Below are positions 32,508 through 41,076 of a stretch of 64,000 bases of DNA, piece after piece. The notes beneath the pieces are model-generated. The model searched no databases, was not told the DNA's origin, and was given only the letters and a program-made list of their open reading frames with translations. The stretch lies in NCBI RefSeq assembly GCF_900112815.1, contig NZ_FOND01000015.1:63942-127941 (forward strand), written 5' to 3'. The position numbers and the translations under genes are program-made. Numbering within the stretch: position 1 is the stretch's first letter; the number at the start of each line of letters is the position of its first letter. The stretch is from Blastococcus tunisiensis (GTDB lineage: Bacteria; Actinomycetota; Actinomycetes; Mycobacteriales; Geodermatophilaceae).

Positions 32508-34366
32508 GTGCGCAGCAGCCGCACGACCGAGGGAGCGCACGGCACCGCCGTGTCGCTGCCCGGTGCCGCTGCGCACACCCGGCGGACGGCGTGGGAGCGA
32601 CGGATCCTCCTGGCCGCGGTCCTCCTGGCCGGAATGTGGGCGCTCCTCGTCGCCCTCGCCACCGGCGCTGCCGCGAGCGGCGATCCGGTCGCGAACGGTG
32701 CCGTTCCGTCACCGGGTCACGCGGCTGGTCCGACACCTGGGCAGGGTGCGGCCGCGGCAGTGCAGCATCCGCCCGCTGGACCGAAGAGCCCGCACCCCGG
32801 GCCGCCACCGGCCGACCCAGGGCCGACGCCGCGACCCGCCGGCGCAGGGTCCGGCGCAACGGCGCCCGGCCCTCCCGCGCCGGCCCCCGTGCCGGACGCC
32901 GGACAATCGGACGTCGTCTCGCCGGAGGGCAACGCCGGCCAGGGCAAGCCGGACAGCGGCAACGCCGGCCAGGGCAAGCCGGAGGTCACGCCCGGCCAGC
33001 GGAAGCCGGACGCCAGCACGGCGGGCCATGGCAAGCCGGACGTCACGCCGGGCCAGGGCACTCCGGGCGTCGTCACTCCCGGCCAGGGTGCACCGGGCGG
33101 CGGTAAGCCGGACGTCGCTCCGGGTGGGGTTTCCCCGGGCCAGGGCACGCCGGGCGTCGTCGCTCCCGGCCAGGGTGCGCCGGGCGGCGGCAAGCCGGAC
33201 GTCGCTCCGGGTGGGGTTTCCCCGGGCCAGGGCACGCCGGACGTCACGCCGGACGTCACGCCGGGCCACGGCACGCCGGTCCACGGCACGCCGGGCCAGG
33301 GCACGCCGGGCGGCGGCAAGCCGGACGTCACCCCGGACCAGAGCGCGCCGGACCAGAGCGCGCCGGGCCAGAGCGCGCCGGGCGTCGGCACGCCGGACAT
33401 CGTCACTCCGGGCCAGAGCGCGCCAGGCGTCGTACGCCGGACATCGTCACTCCGGGCCAGAGCGCGCCAGGCGTCGGCACGCCGGACATCGTCACTCCGG
33501 GCCAGGGTGCATCGGGCCAGGGGTCAACGGGACAGGGTGCATCGGGCCAGGGCGAGCCGGACGTCACCCCGAGCGGTGTCACCCCGGGCCAGGGCGAGCC
33601 GGACGCCGTCGCGTCGGACCAGGGCGAGCCCGACGCCGTCACGCCGGGCAAGGCGAAGCCGGGGAGCAGCACCCCGGACGTCACGCCGGGCCAGGGTGCG
33701 GCGACGGCCGGGACGACCGGCGAGGTCGTCCCGACCGTGGATGTCCCGACCGTGGATGTCCCGATCGTGGATGCGGCGAGCGGGGACACGGCGAAGGCGG
33801 ATCCGGTGGCCGGGGGCAAGCCGGGCGACGCGAAGAAGAGCGGGACGCCGGACGGCACGACCGCGGCGTCCCTGGCCCCGTCCAGTACGCCGGTCCCGCC
33901 CGCGCCGTGGGCACCCGTCGCGCCGGACCTCGAGCGGCCCATGGCCGCGGAGGACGGCCCCAAGCGGAGCGCGCACAGTTCGGGCGCCGCGCCCCCCGCA
34001 CCCGACGGCTACACCGGCCGACGCATCCAGATGCGGGCCGGCGGGAACGACCCCGGCCGGGCGGCCACCTCGGTGACCCAGGCGGGCGCAGCAGCCGATC
34101 CCGGCCCGATCGGCGGGGCGGCGCTGCCGCCGCGGAGCCGGGCGCCTGCGCCGATGCCGCCCCCGGCGCCCGTGGCACCGAGCAGCGCGAACGCGCCCAG
34201 CGCGTCGGCCTCGGGCGGCGGGAACCACGGGTCGTGGGGTCTCGTCCACGCCATCCTGACCGGCGACATCGCCGGCCCCCCTGCACTGGCTCCGGGCGAC
34301 GTCGTGGTCGGCGCCGCAGAGGCAGTCGTCGGCGGTGCCGCGGATCCGGGTTCCCGCCCGGACTGA
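32508..34366 (+). CDS. Membrane-anchored PGQG-repeat protein with internal frameshift
   Basis: A secreted low-complexity protein, 619 aa if a -1 frameshift near 33432 is corrected. GTG 32508 follows AGGAGG. A basic N-terminus and one transmembrane helix (ILLAAVLLAGMWALLVALA) lead to a long Gly/Pro/Gln region of PGQGTPGV and GGGKPDVTPG-type repeats. At 33426-33469 one 45-nt repeat unit is 44 nt long (GTCGTACG instead of GTCGGCACG); upstream the repeat reads in one frame, downstream in the next, through to the stop at 34366. Unshifted translation would run as Arg-rich nonsense to 34076. It may be phase variation, decay or a sequencing error. Likely a surface or wall-spanning protein next to the polysaccharide genes. 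Confidence 0.65.
33381..33514 (+). repeat. 45-bp direct repeats with a 1-nt deletion
   Basis: Units start at 33381, 33426 and 33470 (spacing 45 then 44), each encoding GVGTPDIVTPGQSAP in the proper frame. The second copy lacks one base at about 33432-33433, causing the frameshift. Shorter, more diverged repeats flank on both sides (about 32930-33660). Confidence 0.75.
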
Positions 34367-34608
34367 ACCCGTCCCGCGTCCGGCCGGCGGACGTGTGCCC
34401 ACGGCACGCCCGGACCGCGAGCAGGACGCCACCGGCAGGGCCGCCCACCGGGGGGCTCCGCACAGACAACCGATCAGCCCGCAGGGCCACAGCGTGGTCC
34501 GCCCCGGTCCTCCGGTGACGTCACCGAGGACACCGGCTCCCGCAGCGTCGCGGGACGCCCCGTCGGACCAGCCGAGACACCGAGCAGCACACGACACGAG
34601 GTCGAGTC

Positions 34609-35514
34609 ATGAACCAGCAGCAGCACGTTGCGATTCCGGAGCAGCGCCACGTCGACGCGGTGGTGTCCGCCTTCCCCGCGCGGGAGGCCCGCCGGCATGC
34701 CATGCCCCGGGTGAGCGTCGTCATCCCCACCCTGAACGAGGCCAAGAACCTGCCCACGGTCTTCGCCCACCTGCCCGCGGACCTCCACGAGGTGATCGTG
34801 GTGGACGGCCGCAGCGTGGACGACACGATCGACGTCGCCCGTGCCCTGCGGCCGGGGGTCCGCGTCGTCCTGCAGAACCGCGCCGGCAAGGGCAACGCCA
34901 TGGCCTGCGGCTTCGCCCGTGCGACCGGTGACATCGTCGTGATGCTCGACGCCGACGGATCGGCCGACCCGCGCGAGATCCCCCGCTTCGTCGAGGCACT
35001 GATGACCGGTGCGGACTTCGCGAAGGGCACCCGTTTCGCCAACGGGGGCGGGAGCAGCGACATCACGCGGGTGCGGTCGTGGGGCAACCGCTGGCTGAAC
35101 CGGGCCGCGAACGTCCTGTTCGGCACCCGGTACACCGACCTCTGCTACGGCTACAACGCCTTCTGGACTCACTGCCTGGAGGCGCTGGACATCGATCCCC
35201 GGCCGGCGGAGGAGGCCGGCCGGCTCTGGGGGGACGGGTTCGAGATCGAGACGATCATCAACACCCGGATGGCCAAGGCCCGGATGCGGGTCACCGAGGT
35301 GCCCAGCTTCGAGTTCCAGCGCCTGCACGGCACCAGCAACCTCGACACCTGGCGGGACGGGGGCCGGGTGCTCCGGGCCCTGCTGGTCGAGCGGATCAAC
35401 GGCAAGGGCGTGCGCCGCACCCACGTGTTCCTCGACAACGTCGCCGTCGCCCCGCCGGAGGCCGGCCGGCTGCAGCACGAGGCCGGCCCGCGCACCGGTA
35501 CGGACCGGTCCTGA
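34609..35514 (+). CDS. Glycosyltransferase family 2
   Basis: A 301-aa GT2 (dolichol-phosphate mannosyltransferase-like) enzyme transferring a sugar from a nucleotide donor to a lipid or glycan acceptor. The GT-A core begins at about residue 34 (VSVVIPTLNEAKNLP), followed by VIVVDGRSVDDT, AGKGNAMACGF and metal-binding MLDADGSADP; CYGYNAFWTH and GDGFEIET are further core motifs. No membrane helices. ATG 34609. Confidence 0.9.
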   Translation: MNQQQHVAIPEQRHVDAVVSAFPAREARRHAMPRVSVVIPTLNEAKNLPTVFAHLPADLHEVIVVDGRSVDDTIDVARALRPGVRVVLQNRAGKGNAMACGFARATGDIVVMLDADGSADPREIPRFVEALMTGADFAKGTRFANGGGSSDITRVRSWGNRWLNRAANVLFGTRYTDLCYGYNAFWTHCLEALDIDPRPAEEAGRLWGDGFEIETIINTRMAKARMRVTEVPSFEFQRLHGTSNLDTWRDGGRVLRALLVERINGKGVRRTHVFLDNVAVAPPEAGRLQHEAGPRTGTDRS

Positions 35515-35564
35515 ACGCCGTCCGGGCGCCGGGTCTCGCACCTCGCACCGAGGCGGGAGGACCT

Positions 35565-36791
35565 GTGCGCGCTCAGCGGTACGCGGCGCTCGACGGCCTG
35601 CGCGGGTTCGCGGCCGTCGTCGTGGTGGTGTTCCACGCCGGCATGGCCGCGCCCGTCCTCGCCGGGGACGTGGGCATCGAGGAGGGCCACTGGTCCTGGT
35701 GGGCGGCGGAGACGCCGCTGCACCTGTTCTGGGCCGGGCCCCAGGCGGTGTACCTGTTCTTCGTGCTGTCGGGCTTCGTGCTGACGCTGCCCTTCCTGCG
35801 GCGGCCGCGGCCGTCCTGGCTGGGCTACTACCCGCGCCGTCTGGTGCGGCTCTACCTCCCGGTGTGGGCCTCTCTCGCGGTCGCGGTGGGGCTGTACTTC
35901 CTGTTCCCCCGGGAGAGCAGGCCGGGCGCCAGCTGGTGGATCAACGCCCACGACATGCCCCTCACGCGGGACGGGCTGCAGCACGACCTGTCGCTGCTCG
36001 AGTGGACGACGATGCTCAACAGCCCGCTCTGGTCCCTGCAGTGGGAGGTGTACTTCTCCCTGCTCCTGCCGGTGTACGTCCTGCTCGCCGCCCTCTCCCG
36101 CAGGGTGCGGTTCCTGGCCCCGGTGCTGGCGCTCGCGCTGCTGGGGCTGACCGCACTGGGTGAGAGCACCCTGACCGCCTGGCTCGTCTACCTCCCGATG
36201 TTCGGGCTGGGGACCCTGCTGGCCGCACACCGCGAGGAGGTCGGCCGGCTGCTCCGCGGGATGCGGACGTGGGCGTGGGGGCTGCTGCTCGTCGTCGCGC
36301 TGCTGCTCGTCGAGACCTCGTGGTTGCCCTCCCCGGTCGCGCCCATGATCGCCACCCCGCTCAGCGTGGCGGGGGCGGCCCTGGTGGTGTGCGCCTTCCT
36401 CTACAGCCCCGGCGCGGTGCGCGTCGGCGAATTCCGGGTGAGCCAATGGATCGGCCGGCGCTCGTTCAGCCTCTACCTGGTGCACGAGCCCGTCCTGGTG
36501 AGCCTGGCCGTCGTGCTCGCCACCACGAATCCCGCCGTCATCCTGGGGATCGGGCTGCCGCTCGCGGTGCTCGCCTCGGCCGTCTTCTACCGGCTCGTCG
36601 AGGCCCCGGCGCACCGGTTCTCGGGGCAGGTGGGCCGGGCCTTCGGGGGCGGTGGACGCAGCCGGGCCGTGACCCCGCCCGCTGCGGCCGCCCCCGTCGC
36701 CGTCGCGCCCGCGGGTGCGCCCGTCCCCGTCGCGCCCGTCGCCGTCGCGCCCGCGGTCGCGCCCGTCGCCGTCGGGCGACCGGAGGACTGA
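35565..36791 (+). CDS. Acyltransferase family 3 membrane protein
   Basis: A 408-aa integral membrane O-acyltransferase of the OafA/ExoZ type, which acetylates or otherwise acylates polysaccharide sugars. It opens with YAALDGLRGFAAVVVVVFHAG, the conserved Arg/His segment, and has about ten transmembrane helices. The tail (last ~45 residues) is a Pro/Val/Ala repeat (PVAVAPAGAPVPVAPVAVAP), probably disordered. GTG 35565 follows GGGAGG. It converges with the next gene across the 16-bp repeats. Confidence 0.88.
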   Translation: MRAQRYAALDGLRGFAAVVVVVFHAGMAAPVLAGDVGIEEGHWSWWAAETPLHLFWAGPQAVYLFFVLSGFVLTLPFLRRPRPSWLGYYPRRLVRLYLPVWASLAVAVGLYFLFPRESRPGASWWINAHDMPLTRDGLQHDLSLLEWTTMLNSPLWSLQWEVYFSLLLPVYVLLAALSRRVRFLAPVLALALLGLTALGESTLTAWLVYLPMFGLGTLLAAHREEVGRLLRGMRTWAWGLLLVVALLLVETSWLPSPVAPMIATPLSVAGAALVVCAFLYSPGAVRVGEFRVSQWIGRRSFSLYLVHEPVLVSLAVVLATTNPAVILGIGLPLAVLASAVFYRLVEAPAHRFSGQVGRAFGGGGRSRAVTPPAAAAPVAVAPAGAPVPVAPVAVAPAVAPVAVGRPED

Positions 36792-36853
36792 TCCGGCGCG
36801 GGACCGATCCGGCGCGGGACCGATCCGGCGCGGGACCGATCCGGTGCGGCCGG
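36790..36853. repeat. 16-bp tandem repeats between convergent genes
   Basis: Three exact copies of GATCCGGCGCGGGACC (36790-36805, 36806-36821, 36822-36837) and a diverged fourth (36838-36853) fill the gap between the acyltransferase stop and the glycosyltransferase stop. Confidence 0.8.
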
Positions 36854-36870
36854 AGGGCAGAGCCGGCGGG

Positions 36871-38157
36871 TCAGCGCCTGCCGGACAGCACCGCGCGGGC
36901 CCGACGACGGCTGCGCAGGTAGGCGACGGGGCCGCAGAGGACGCCGAGCAGCTCCAGCCGGGTGAGGACGGGCGGGAACGTCGTCGACTTGCCGAGGTTC
37001 TTCTTCGAGCCGGGGCTCAGCAGGTAGCGCACGCCCAGCGGGATGCGGCGGAGGACGGCCGCCGCCGTCCGGCGGTCGTCGAGCATCCACTTGGTGACGG
37101 TGGCCGACAGCCCGACGCCGTAGCGGAACATCTGCCGGCGCAGCGCCTCGTAGGACCGCCGGTGGCTGTGCCACATCAGCGCGGCCGGCTCGTAGACCAG
37201 CGTGTGCCCCGCGGAGACGGTGCGCTGGAAGATGTCGAGGTCCTCGCCGCCGTGCGCGACGGTGCCCGCGCCGAGGTCGACGGCGAACCCGCCCAGGCCC
37301 CGGACCGTCTCCGTCCGGAACGCCATGTTCGCCCCCGAGCCGAACAGGCCGGCGTTGTACGGGTACAGCGGGCTGCCGTGGCGGTGGTCGCCGGTGTCGA
37401 AGACCTGCCGCCGGAAGCCCTTGTGGAAGCCGCCGAACTCCTCCAGCCACAGCTGCGGCTGGGTCTCGACCTCGGCCGGCATGATGGCCCCGGTCACGCA
37501 GCCGACGTCGTCGGCCGCGTCGAACGCGGCGACCAGCCGGGCCAGCCACTGCCGGTCCACCCGGACGTCGTCGTCGGTGAAGACGATGATCTCCCCGCGT
37601 GCGGCCGCCAGACCGGCGTTGCGGGCGAACGACAGTCCCTGCCGGGGCTCGTGCACCCAGCGCACCCGCTCCTCGCCGGCGAAGGCGGCGCCCAGCGCGG
37701 CCGCGAGGGGCGCGGGGTCGACGTCGTTGTCGACCACGACCACCTCGAAGGGCGAGTACGCGCTCTCCAGCACCCGGCGCACGGTGGCGACGGTGGAGTC
37801 GACGTTGCGGAAGCTGGCGATGGTCACCGTGGCCGGCGGACCGGCGGCCGGCGTCCCGGCCGGGGACGGCGCCGGCGCGTCCGGCCCGACGTCGGCCAGG
37901 GTCTCCGGCGGCCGGAGACCCTGCTCGCGCAGCACGGTGGACAGCTGCGGCCGCAGCTCCGCCCAGGTCCGCTCGGCCGCGGCCCGGACGACGTCGCTGT
38001 CGGGGGCCTCGACCTCCACCATCCCGACCGGTTCCCCGCCGTGCTGGACGAGGACCCGGGCCAGGGGGTGGCCGGGCCGCGAACCGGGGTCGGGGTACTC
38101 GAGCTCGTGGGTGGCGAGGTCGACCGACAGCACGCGCCGGGGACGGAAGCCGGTCAC
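36871..38157 (-). CDS. Glycosyltransferase family 2
   Basis: A 428-aa GT2 enzyme. An extra N-terminal region (~110 residues) precedes the GT-A core (VTIASFRNVDSTVATVRRVL, VVVVDNDVDP, metal-binding IVFTDDDVRVD, and GGEDLDIFQR near residue 325). Paralogous to the product of 38999-40033 in core and C-terminus. Its GTG overlaps the deacetylase stop by 4 nt, the last link of the coupled chain starting at 43244. Confidence 0.88.
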   Translation of the reverse strand: MTGFRPRRVLSVDLATHELEYPDPGSRPGHPLARVLVQHGGEPVGMVEVEAPDSDVVRAAAERTWAELRPQLSTVLREQGLRPPETLADVGPDAPAPSPAGTPAAGPPATVTIASFRNVDSTVATVRRVLESAYSPFEVVVVDNDVDPAPLAAALGAAFAGEERVRWVHEPRQGLSFARNAGLAAARGEIIVFTDDDVRVDRQWLARLVAAFDAADDVGCVTGAIMPAEVETQPQLWLEEFGGFHKGFRRQVFDTGDHRHGSPLYPYNAGLFGSGANMAFRTETVRGLGGFAVDLGAGTVAHGGEDLDIFQRTVSAGHTLVYEPAALMWHSHRRSYEALRRQMFRYGVGLSATVTKWMLDDRRTAAAVLRRIPLGVRYLLSPGSKKNLGKSTTFPPVLTRLELLGVLCGPVAYLRSRRRARAVLSGRR

Positions 38158-39002
38158 CGGTAGTCCGATCCGGGCCGCCGGCGGACGACGGCCCTCGCCC
38201 GCCGGTAGGCGCGCCAGCCGGTCGTCGCCGGGGCCTCGCGGTGGGTGCTCCGCCGGCCGTCCCGCCCCTCCAGCCAGGCCGAGAACCGGGCCGGCGTCAG
38301 ATCGCGGGTCACCATCAGCCGGGACACGCTGAACGGGTGCTCCCCGGGCCGGGACACCGCGTTGCGCACCCCCGCCGCGGACGCGTACCCGGCCTCCTCG
38401 GTCAGCCGGCGCACCCGCGGCCCGTGGTAGCCGTGCGGATAGGCGAACGTCGTCACGGGCCGGCCCAGGGCGTCCTCCAGGAGCCGCCGCGGGGTGCTCA
38501 GCTCGTCGCGGAGCGCGCCGCCGCCGAGGGTGTCCAGCTGCGGGTGGCTGTGGCTGTGTGCCCCCAGCTCCACCCCCGCCTCGACCAGTTCGGGCAGCTG
38601 GCCCCAGGCGAGCATGCGGTCCTCCGGCCCCGGTTCCCGCACCGGCGACCCCGCCAGCCAGCCGGTCGTCACGTACAGCGTCGAGGGCAGTCCGCGCGCC
38701 TGGAGCGCGGGCAGCGCGGCCGTGGCGAAGTCCGCGTAGCCGTCGTCGAAGGTGATCACCGCGATCCGCTCGTCCCCGCGCCACCCGTCGGGTCCACCCC
38801 GCCCGCTCATCAGGGCGCCGAAGGGCACGCACCGGAACCCCGCCCCGACGAGCAGCGACAGGTGCTCGGCGAAGACGGCCGGGGAGACCGAGTAGGGCGC
38901 GATCTGCCGCCCCGGCGTGTCCGTGATCGCGTGGTACAGCAGGACGGGCACGGCAGGGGGCACCGCGGCCCGCCGGTTCCCGGTGGCGAGCAGGGCGCTC
39001 AC
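38154..39002 (-). CDS. Polysaccharide deacetylase (CE4)
   Basis: A 282-aa NodB-homology deacetylase, expected to remove N- or O-acetyl groups from glycans. Motifs: VPVLLYHAI at the start, the catalytic/metal ITFDDGYAD, metal-binding HSHSHPQL, and AYPHGYHG. No signal peptide is obvious, unusual for a secreted deacetylase. Both ends overlap glycosyltransferase genes by 4 nt (GTGA). A paralogue is at 48992-49792. Confidence 0.9.
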   Translation of the reverse strand: MSALLATGNRRAAVPPAVPVLLYHAITDTPGRQIAPYSVSPAVFAEHLSLLVGAGFRCVPFGALMSGRGGPDGWRGDERIAVITFDDGYADFATAALPALQARGLPSTLYVTTGWLAGSPVREPGPEDRMLAWGQLPELVEAGVELGAHSHSHPQLDTLGGGALRDELSTPRRLLEDALGRPVTTFAYPHGYHGPRVRRLTEEAGYASAAGVRNAVSRPGEHPFSVSRLMVTRDLTPARFSAWLEGRDGRRSTHREAPATTGWRAYRRARAVVRRRPGSDYR

Positions 39003-40033
39003 CGCCGTCCGCCCTCGACGGCACCGCGCGGGGCACGCCGCCGGCTGCGCACCCGGGCGGCGCTGCGCGCGTACAGCAGCGGCCCGGCCAGGTAGCCGGC
39101 CAGCTCCAGCGCCACCAGGAGGCGCGAGGTCTCCGCCGGCAGCTTGGCGTTCCGCGCCGACGTCGGCCAGAGCAGCATGTGCAGCCCGCGCGGGACGCAG
39201 CGGAGCACCGCCAGCGCCGGCCGGCCGCCGTGGGCCAGCAGCTTCGTGAGGCCCGCGGCCATGCCGACGCCGTAGCCGAACATCTGCACCCGGAGCGCCC
39301 GGGTGCTCTCCCGGTGGTGGTGCCGCACCACGGCGGACGGCGTGTAGACCAGCGTCCGGCCGGCCAGGATCACGCGCCGGTAGATGTCGAGGTCCTCGCC
39401 GCCCCGGGCCGGGGTGCCCGCCCCGAGCGCCTCGTCGAAGCCGCCGATCGCGCGCAGGGCCTCGGTGCGGAAGGCCATGTTGTTGCCGCTGCCGAACTCC
39501 CCGGCGGTGTACGGGAAGAACGGTGAGTGCGTGCCTGGTGTGCCCAGGCCGGACGGCGCGGGATCCAGCGCCCAGACCGTCCGCTCGGTGCCCTTGTCGA
39601 AGATGCCGGCGTCCTCGAACCACTCCTGCTCGGCCGTCGCCGTCTCGGCGGCGAGCACCCGGCCCGTGACGCAGGCGACGGTCCCGGCGGGGTCGGCGTC
39701 CAGCACGTCGAGCAGCTCGGCGATCCAGGTGGGATCGGGGACGGCGTCGTCGTCGGTGTAGGCGACGACGCCGCCCCGCGCCGCGGCGAGCCCGGCGTTG
39801 CGCGCCGCGGACAGCCCGCGGGTGGGTTGCGTGACGAGCCGCAGCCGCTCGTCGGCGACGCCGGACAGCAGCGCGGCCGTGCGGCCGGACGCGGGGTCGT
39901 TGTCCACGACCACGAGCTCCAGGTCGGGATGCGTCTGGTCCAGGACGGCCCGGACCGTCCCGCGCAGCCGGGGCTCCCGGCCGAGCGTGCACACCACCAC
40001 GGACACGGGCCCCCGCTCGGGGTCGCCGGGCAC
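38999..40033 (-). CDS. Glycosyltransferase family 2
   Basis: A 344-aa GT2 enzyme with core motifs VSVVVCTLGREPRLRGTVRA, LVVVDNDPAS, metal-binding AYTDDDAVPDPTW and GGEDLDIYRRV. The C-terminal region (MFGYGVGMAAGLTKLL) matches the paralogue at 36871. Its stop overlaps the deacetylase start; its GTG lies 2 nt after the stop of the next gene upstream. Confidence 0.9.
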   Translation of the reverse strand: MPGDPERGPVSVVVCTLGREPRLRGTVRAVLDQTHPDLELVVVDNDPASGRTAALLSGVADERLRLVTQPTRGLSAARNAGLAAARGGVVAYTDDDAVPDPTWIAELLDVLDADPAGTVACVTGRVLAAETATAEQEWFEDAGIFDKGTERTVWALDPAPSGLGTPGTHSPFFPYTAGEFGSGNNMAFRTEALRAIGGFDEALGAGTPARGGEDLDIYRRVILAGRTLVYTPSAVVRHHHRESTRALRVQMFGYGVGMAAGLTKLLAHGGRPALAVLRCVPRGLHMLLWPTSARNAKLPAETSRLLVALELAGYLAGPLLYARSAARVRSRRRAPRGAVEGGRR

Positions 40034-40035
40034 GG

Positions 40036-41076
40036 TCAGCCCCCTGCCGGTTCGGCGGGGGAGAGGGCCGGGCCGTCGGCGTCTCGCAGCACGTGCCGGT
40101 CGAGCTCGTCGAGCAGCGCAGTGGCGCGCGGGTCGAACTTGCGGGCGAAGAAGAGGCCGGAGCCGAGCAGCTGCGCCGCGTCGCCGTCGGCGAGCAGGTC
40201 CGGCCGCCCCGTCTCCACGGCGCTCCACCGGATGGCGTGCAGGGACGCCCGCTCCACCGGCACGTCGGGGGCGTTGCACAGCAGGGTCGCCACCACCGAC
40301 TCCAGCGGGATGATCGTGCGCTCGTAGTAGGCCATCAGGCCGGGATCCGCCTCGACCAGCTCCAGCAGCCGGGCCACGCCCCGCCGGGACAGCGCGTACC
40401 AGGCGGAGCTCCACCAGCACGGGAACGCGGCGGTGAACGGGCTCCTCGACCCGGCGCGCAGCCCGACGCGGTTGGGCAGGCCGAGGGCGTCCGGCAGCTT
40501 GAACACGTGCACCAGGCCCTGGGACCGCGCGATCGCGCCGTAGAGCAGGTCGCGCGCCCGCCGCACCGCGCCCCGCAGCCGTGGCGGCCAGGCGCGGGTG
40601 AGGTGCCAGGCGGGCAGGGGCACGTACTGGTAGTCGTACCGGCGGTGGCAGTCCAGGCGTGCCTCCGCGTCCGGCAGCTCCGTGATCGGGACGGCGTCCA
40701 GGACGGCGTCCACCCCGCTGCGGCGCAGCCGCTCGGCGAAGCGGTCCAGCCGGGCGATCGGGTAGTCCTGCTCCGACAGGAGCACCAGCCAGTCGAACTC
40801 GAGGTTCTCGAGGGCCCAGCGCATCACCCGCCAGCGGCTGCGGTCCAGGGACATGTCGCCCCACACGATCGGGTGCGGGCTGGTGTGCAGGTGGCCGCCG
40901 ACCTCGGCGACAGTGCCCGGGTCGATCGGGCCGGCGAAGACGTCGTGGTGGACGACGAGTTCCGCCGTCGGCTGCGCCGCCCGGAGGGTCCGGAGCAGCC
41001 GGCTCAGCTGCTCCGGTGACTGGTAGGAGGTGATGAAGTAGGCGATGCGCGGCGCTCCCGCGGGCGCGGCAGTCAC
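40036..41076 (-). CDS. Core-2/I-branching glycosyltransferase-like protein
   Basis: A 346-aa protein of the core-2/I-branching (GT14-like) type. Features: IAYFITSYQSPEQLSRLLRT, WLVLLSEQDYPI (acceptor/donor loop), CWWSSAWYALSR and a terminal GLFFARKFDP motif. It likely adds a branch sugar to the exopolysaccharide. GTG 41076 overlaps the membrane-protein gene stop by 4 nt; an in-frame start at 41109 is less likely. A relative is at 43514-44434. Confidence 0.82.
   Translation of the reverse strand: MTAAPAGAPRIAYFITSYQSPEQLSRLLRTLRAAQPTAELVVHHDVFAGPIDPGTVAEVGGHLHTSPHPIVWGDMSLDRSRWRVMRWALENLEFDWLVLLSEQDYPIARLDRFAERLRRSGVDAVLDAVPITELPDAEARLDCHRRYDYQYVPLPAWHLTRAWPPRLRGAVRRARDLLYGAIARSQGLVHVFKLPDALGLPNRVGLRAGSRSPFTAAFPCWWSSAWYALSRRGVARLLELVEADPGLMAYYERTIIPLESVVATLLCNAPDVPVERASLHAIRWSAVETGRPDLLADGDAAQLLGSGLFFARKFDPRATALLDELDRHVLRDADGPALSPAEPAGG

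Noticed and set aside
33737-34366. Independent gene in the second frame of the PGQG-repeat region
   Set aside because: The upstream repeats continue directly into this frame after a 1-nt deletion, there is no ribosome-binding site at 33737, and the product lacks its own secretion signal.
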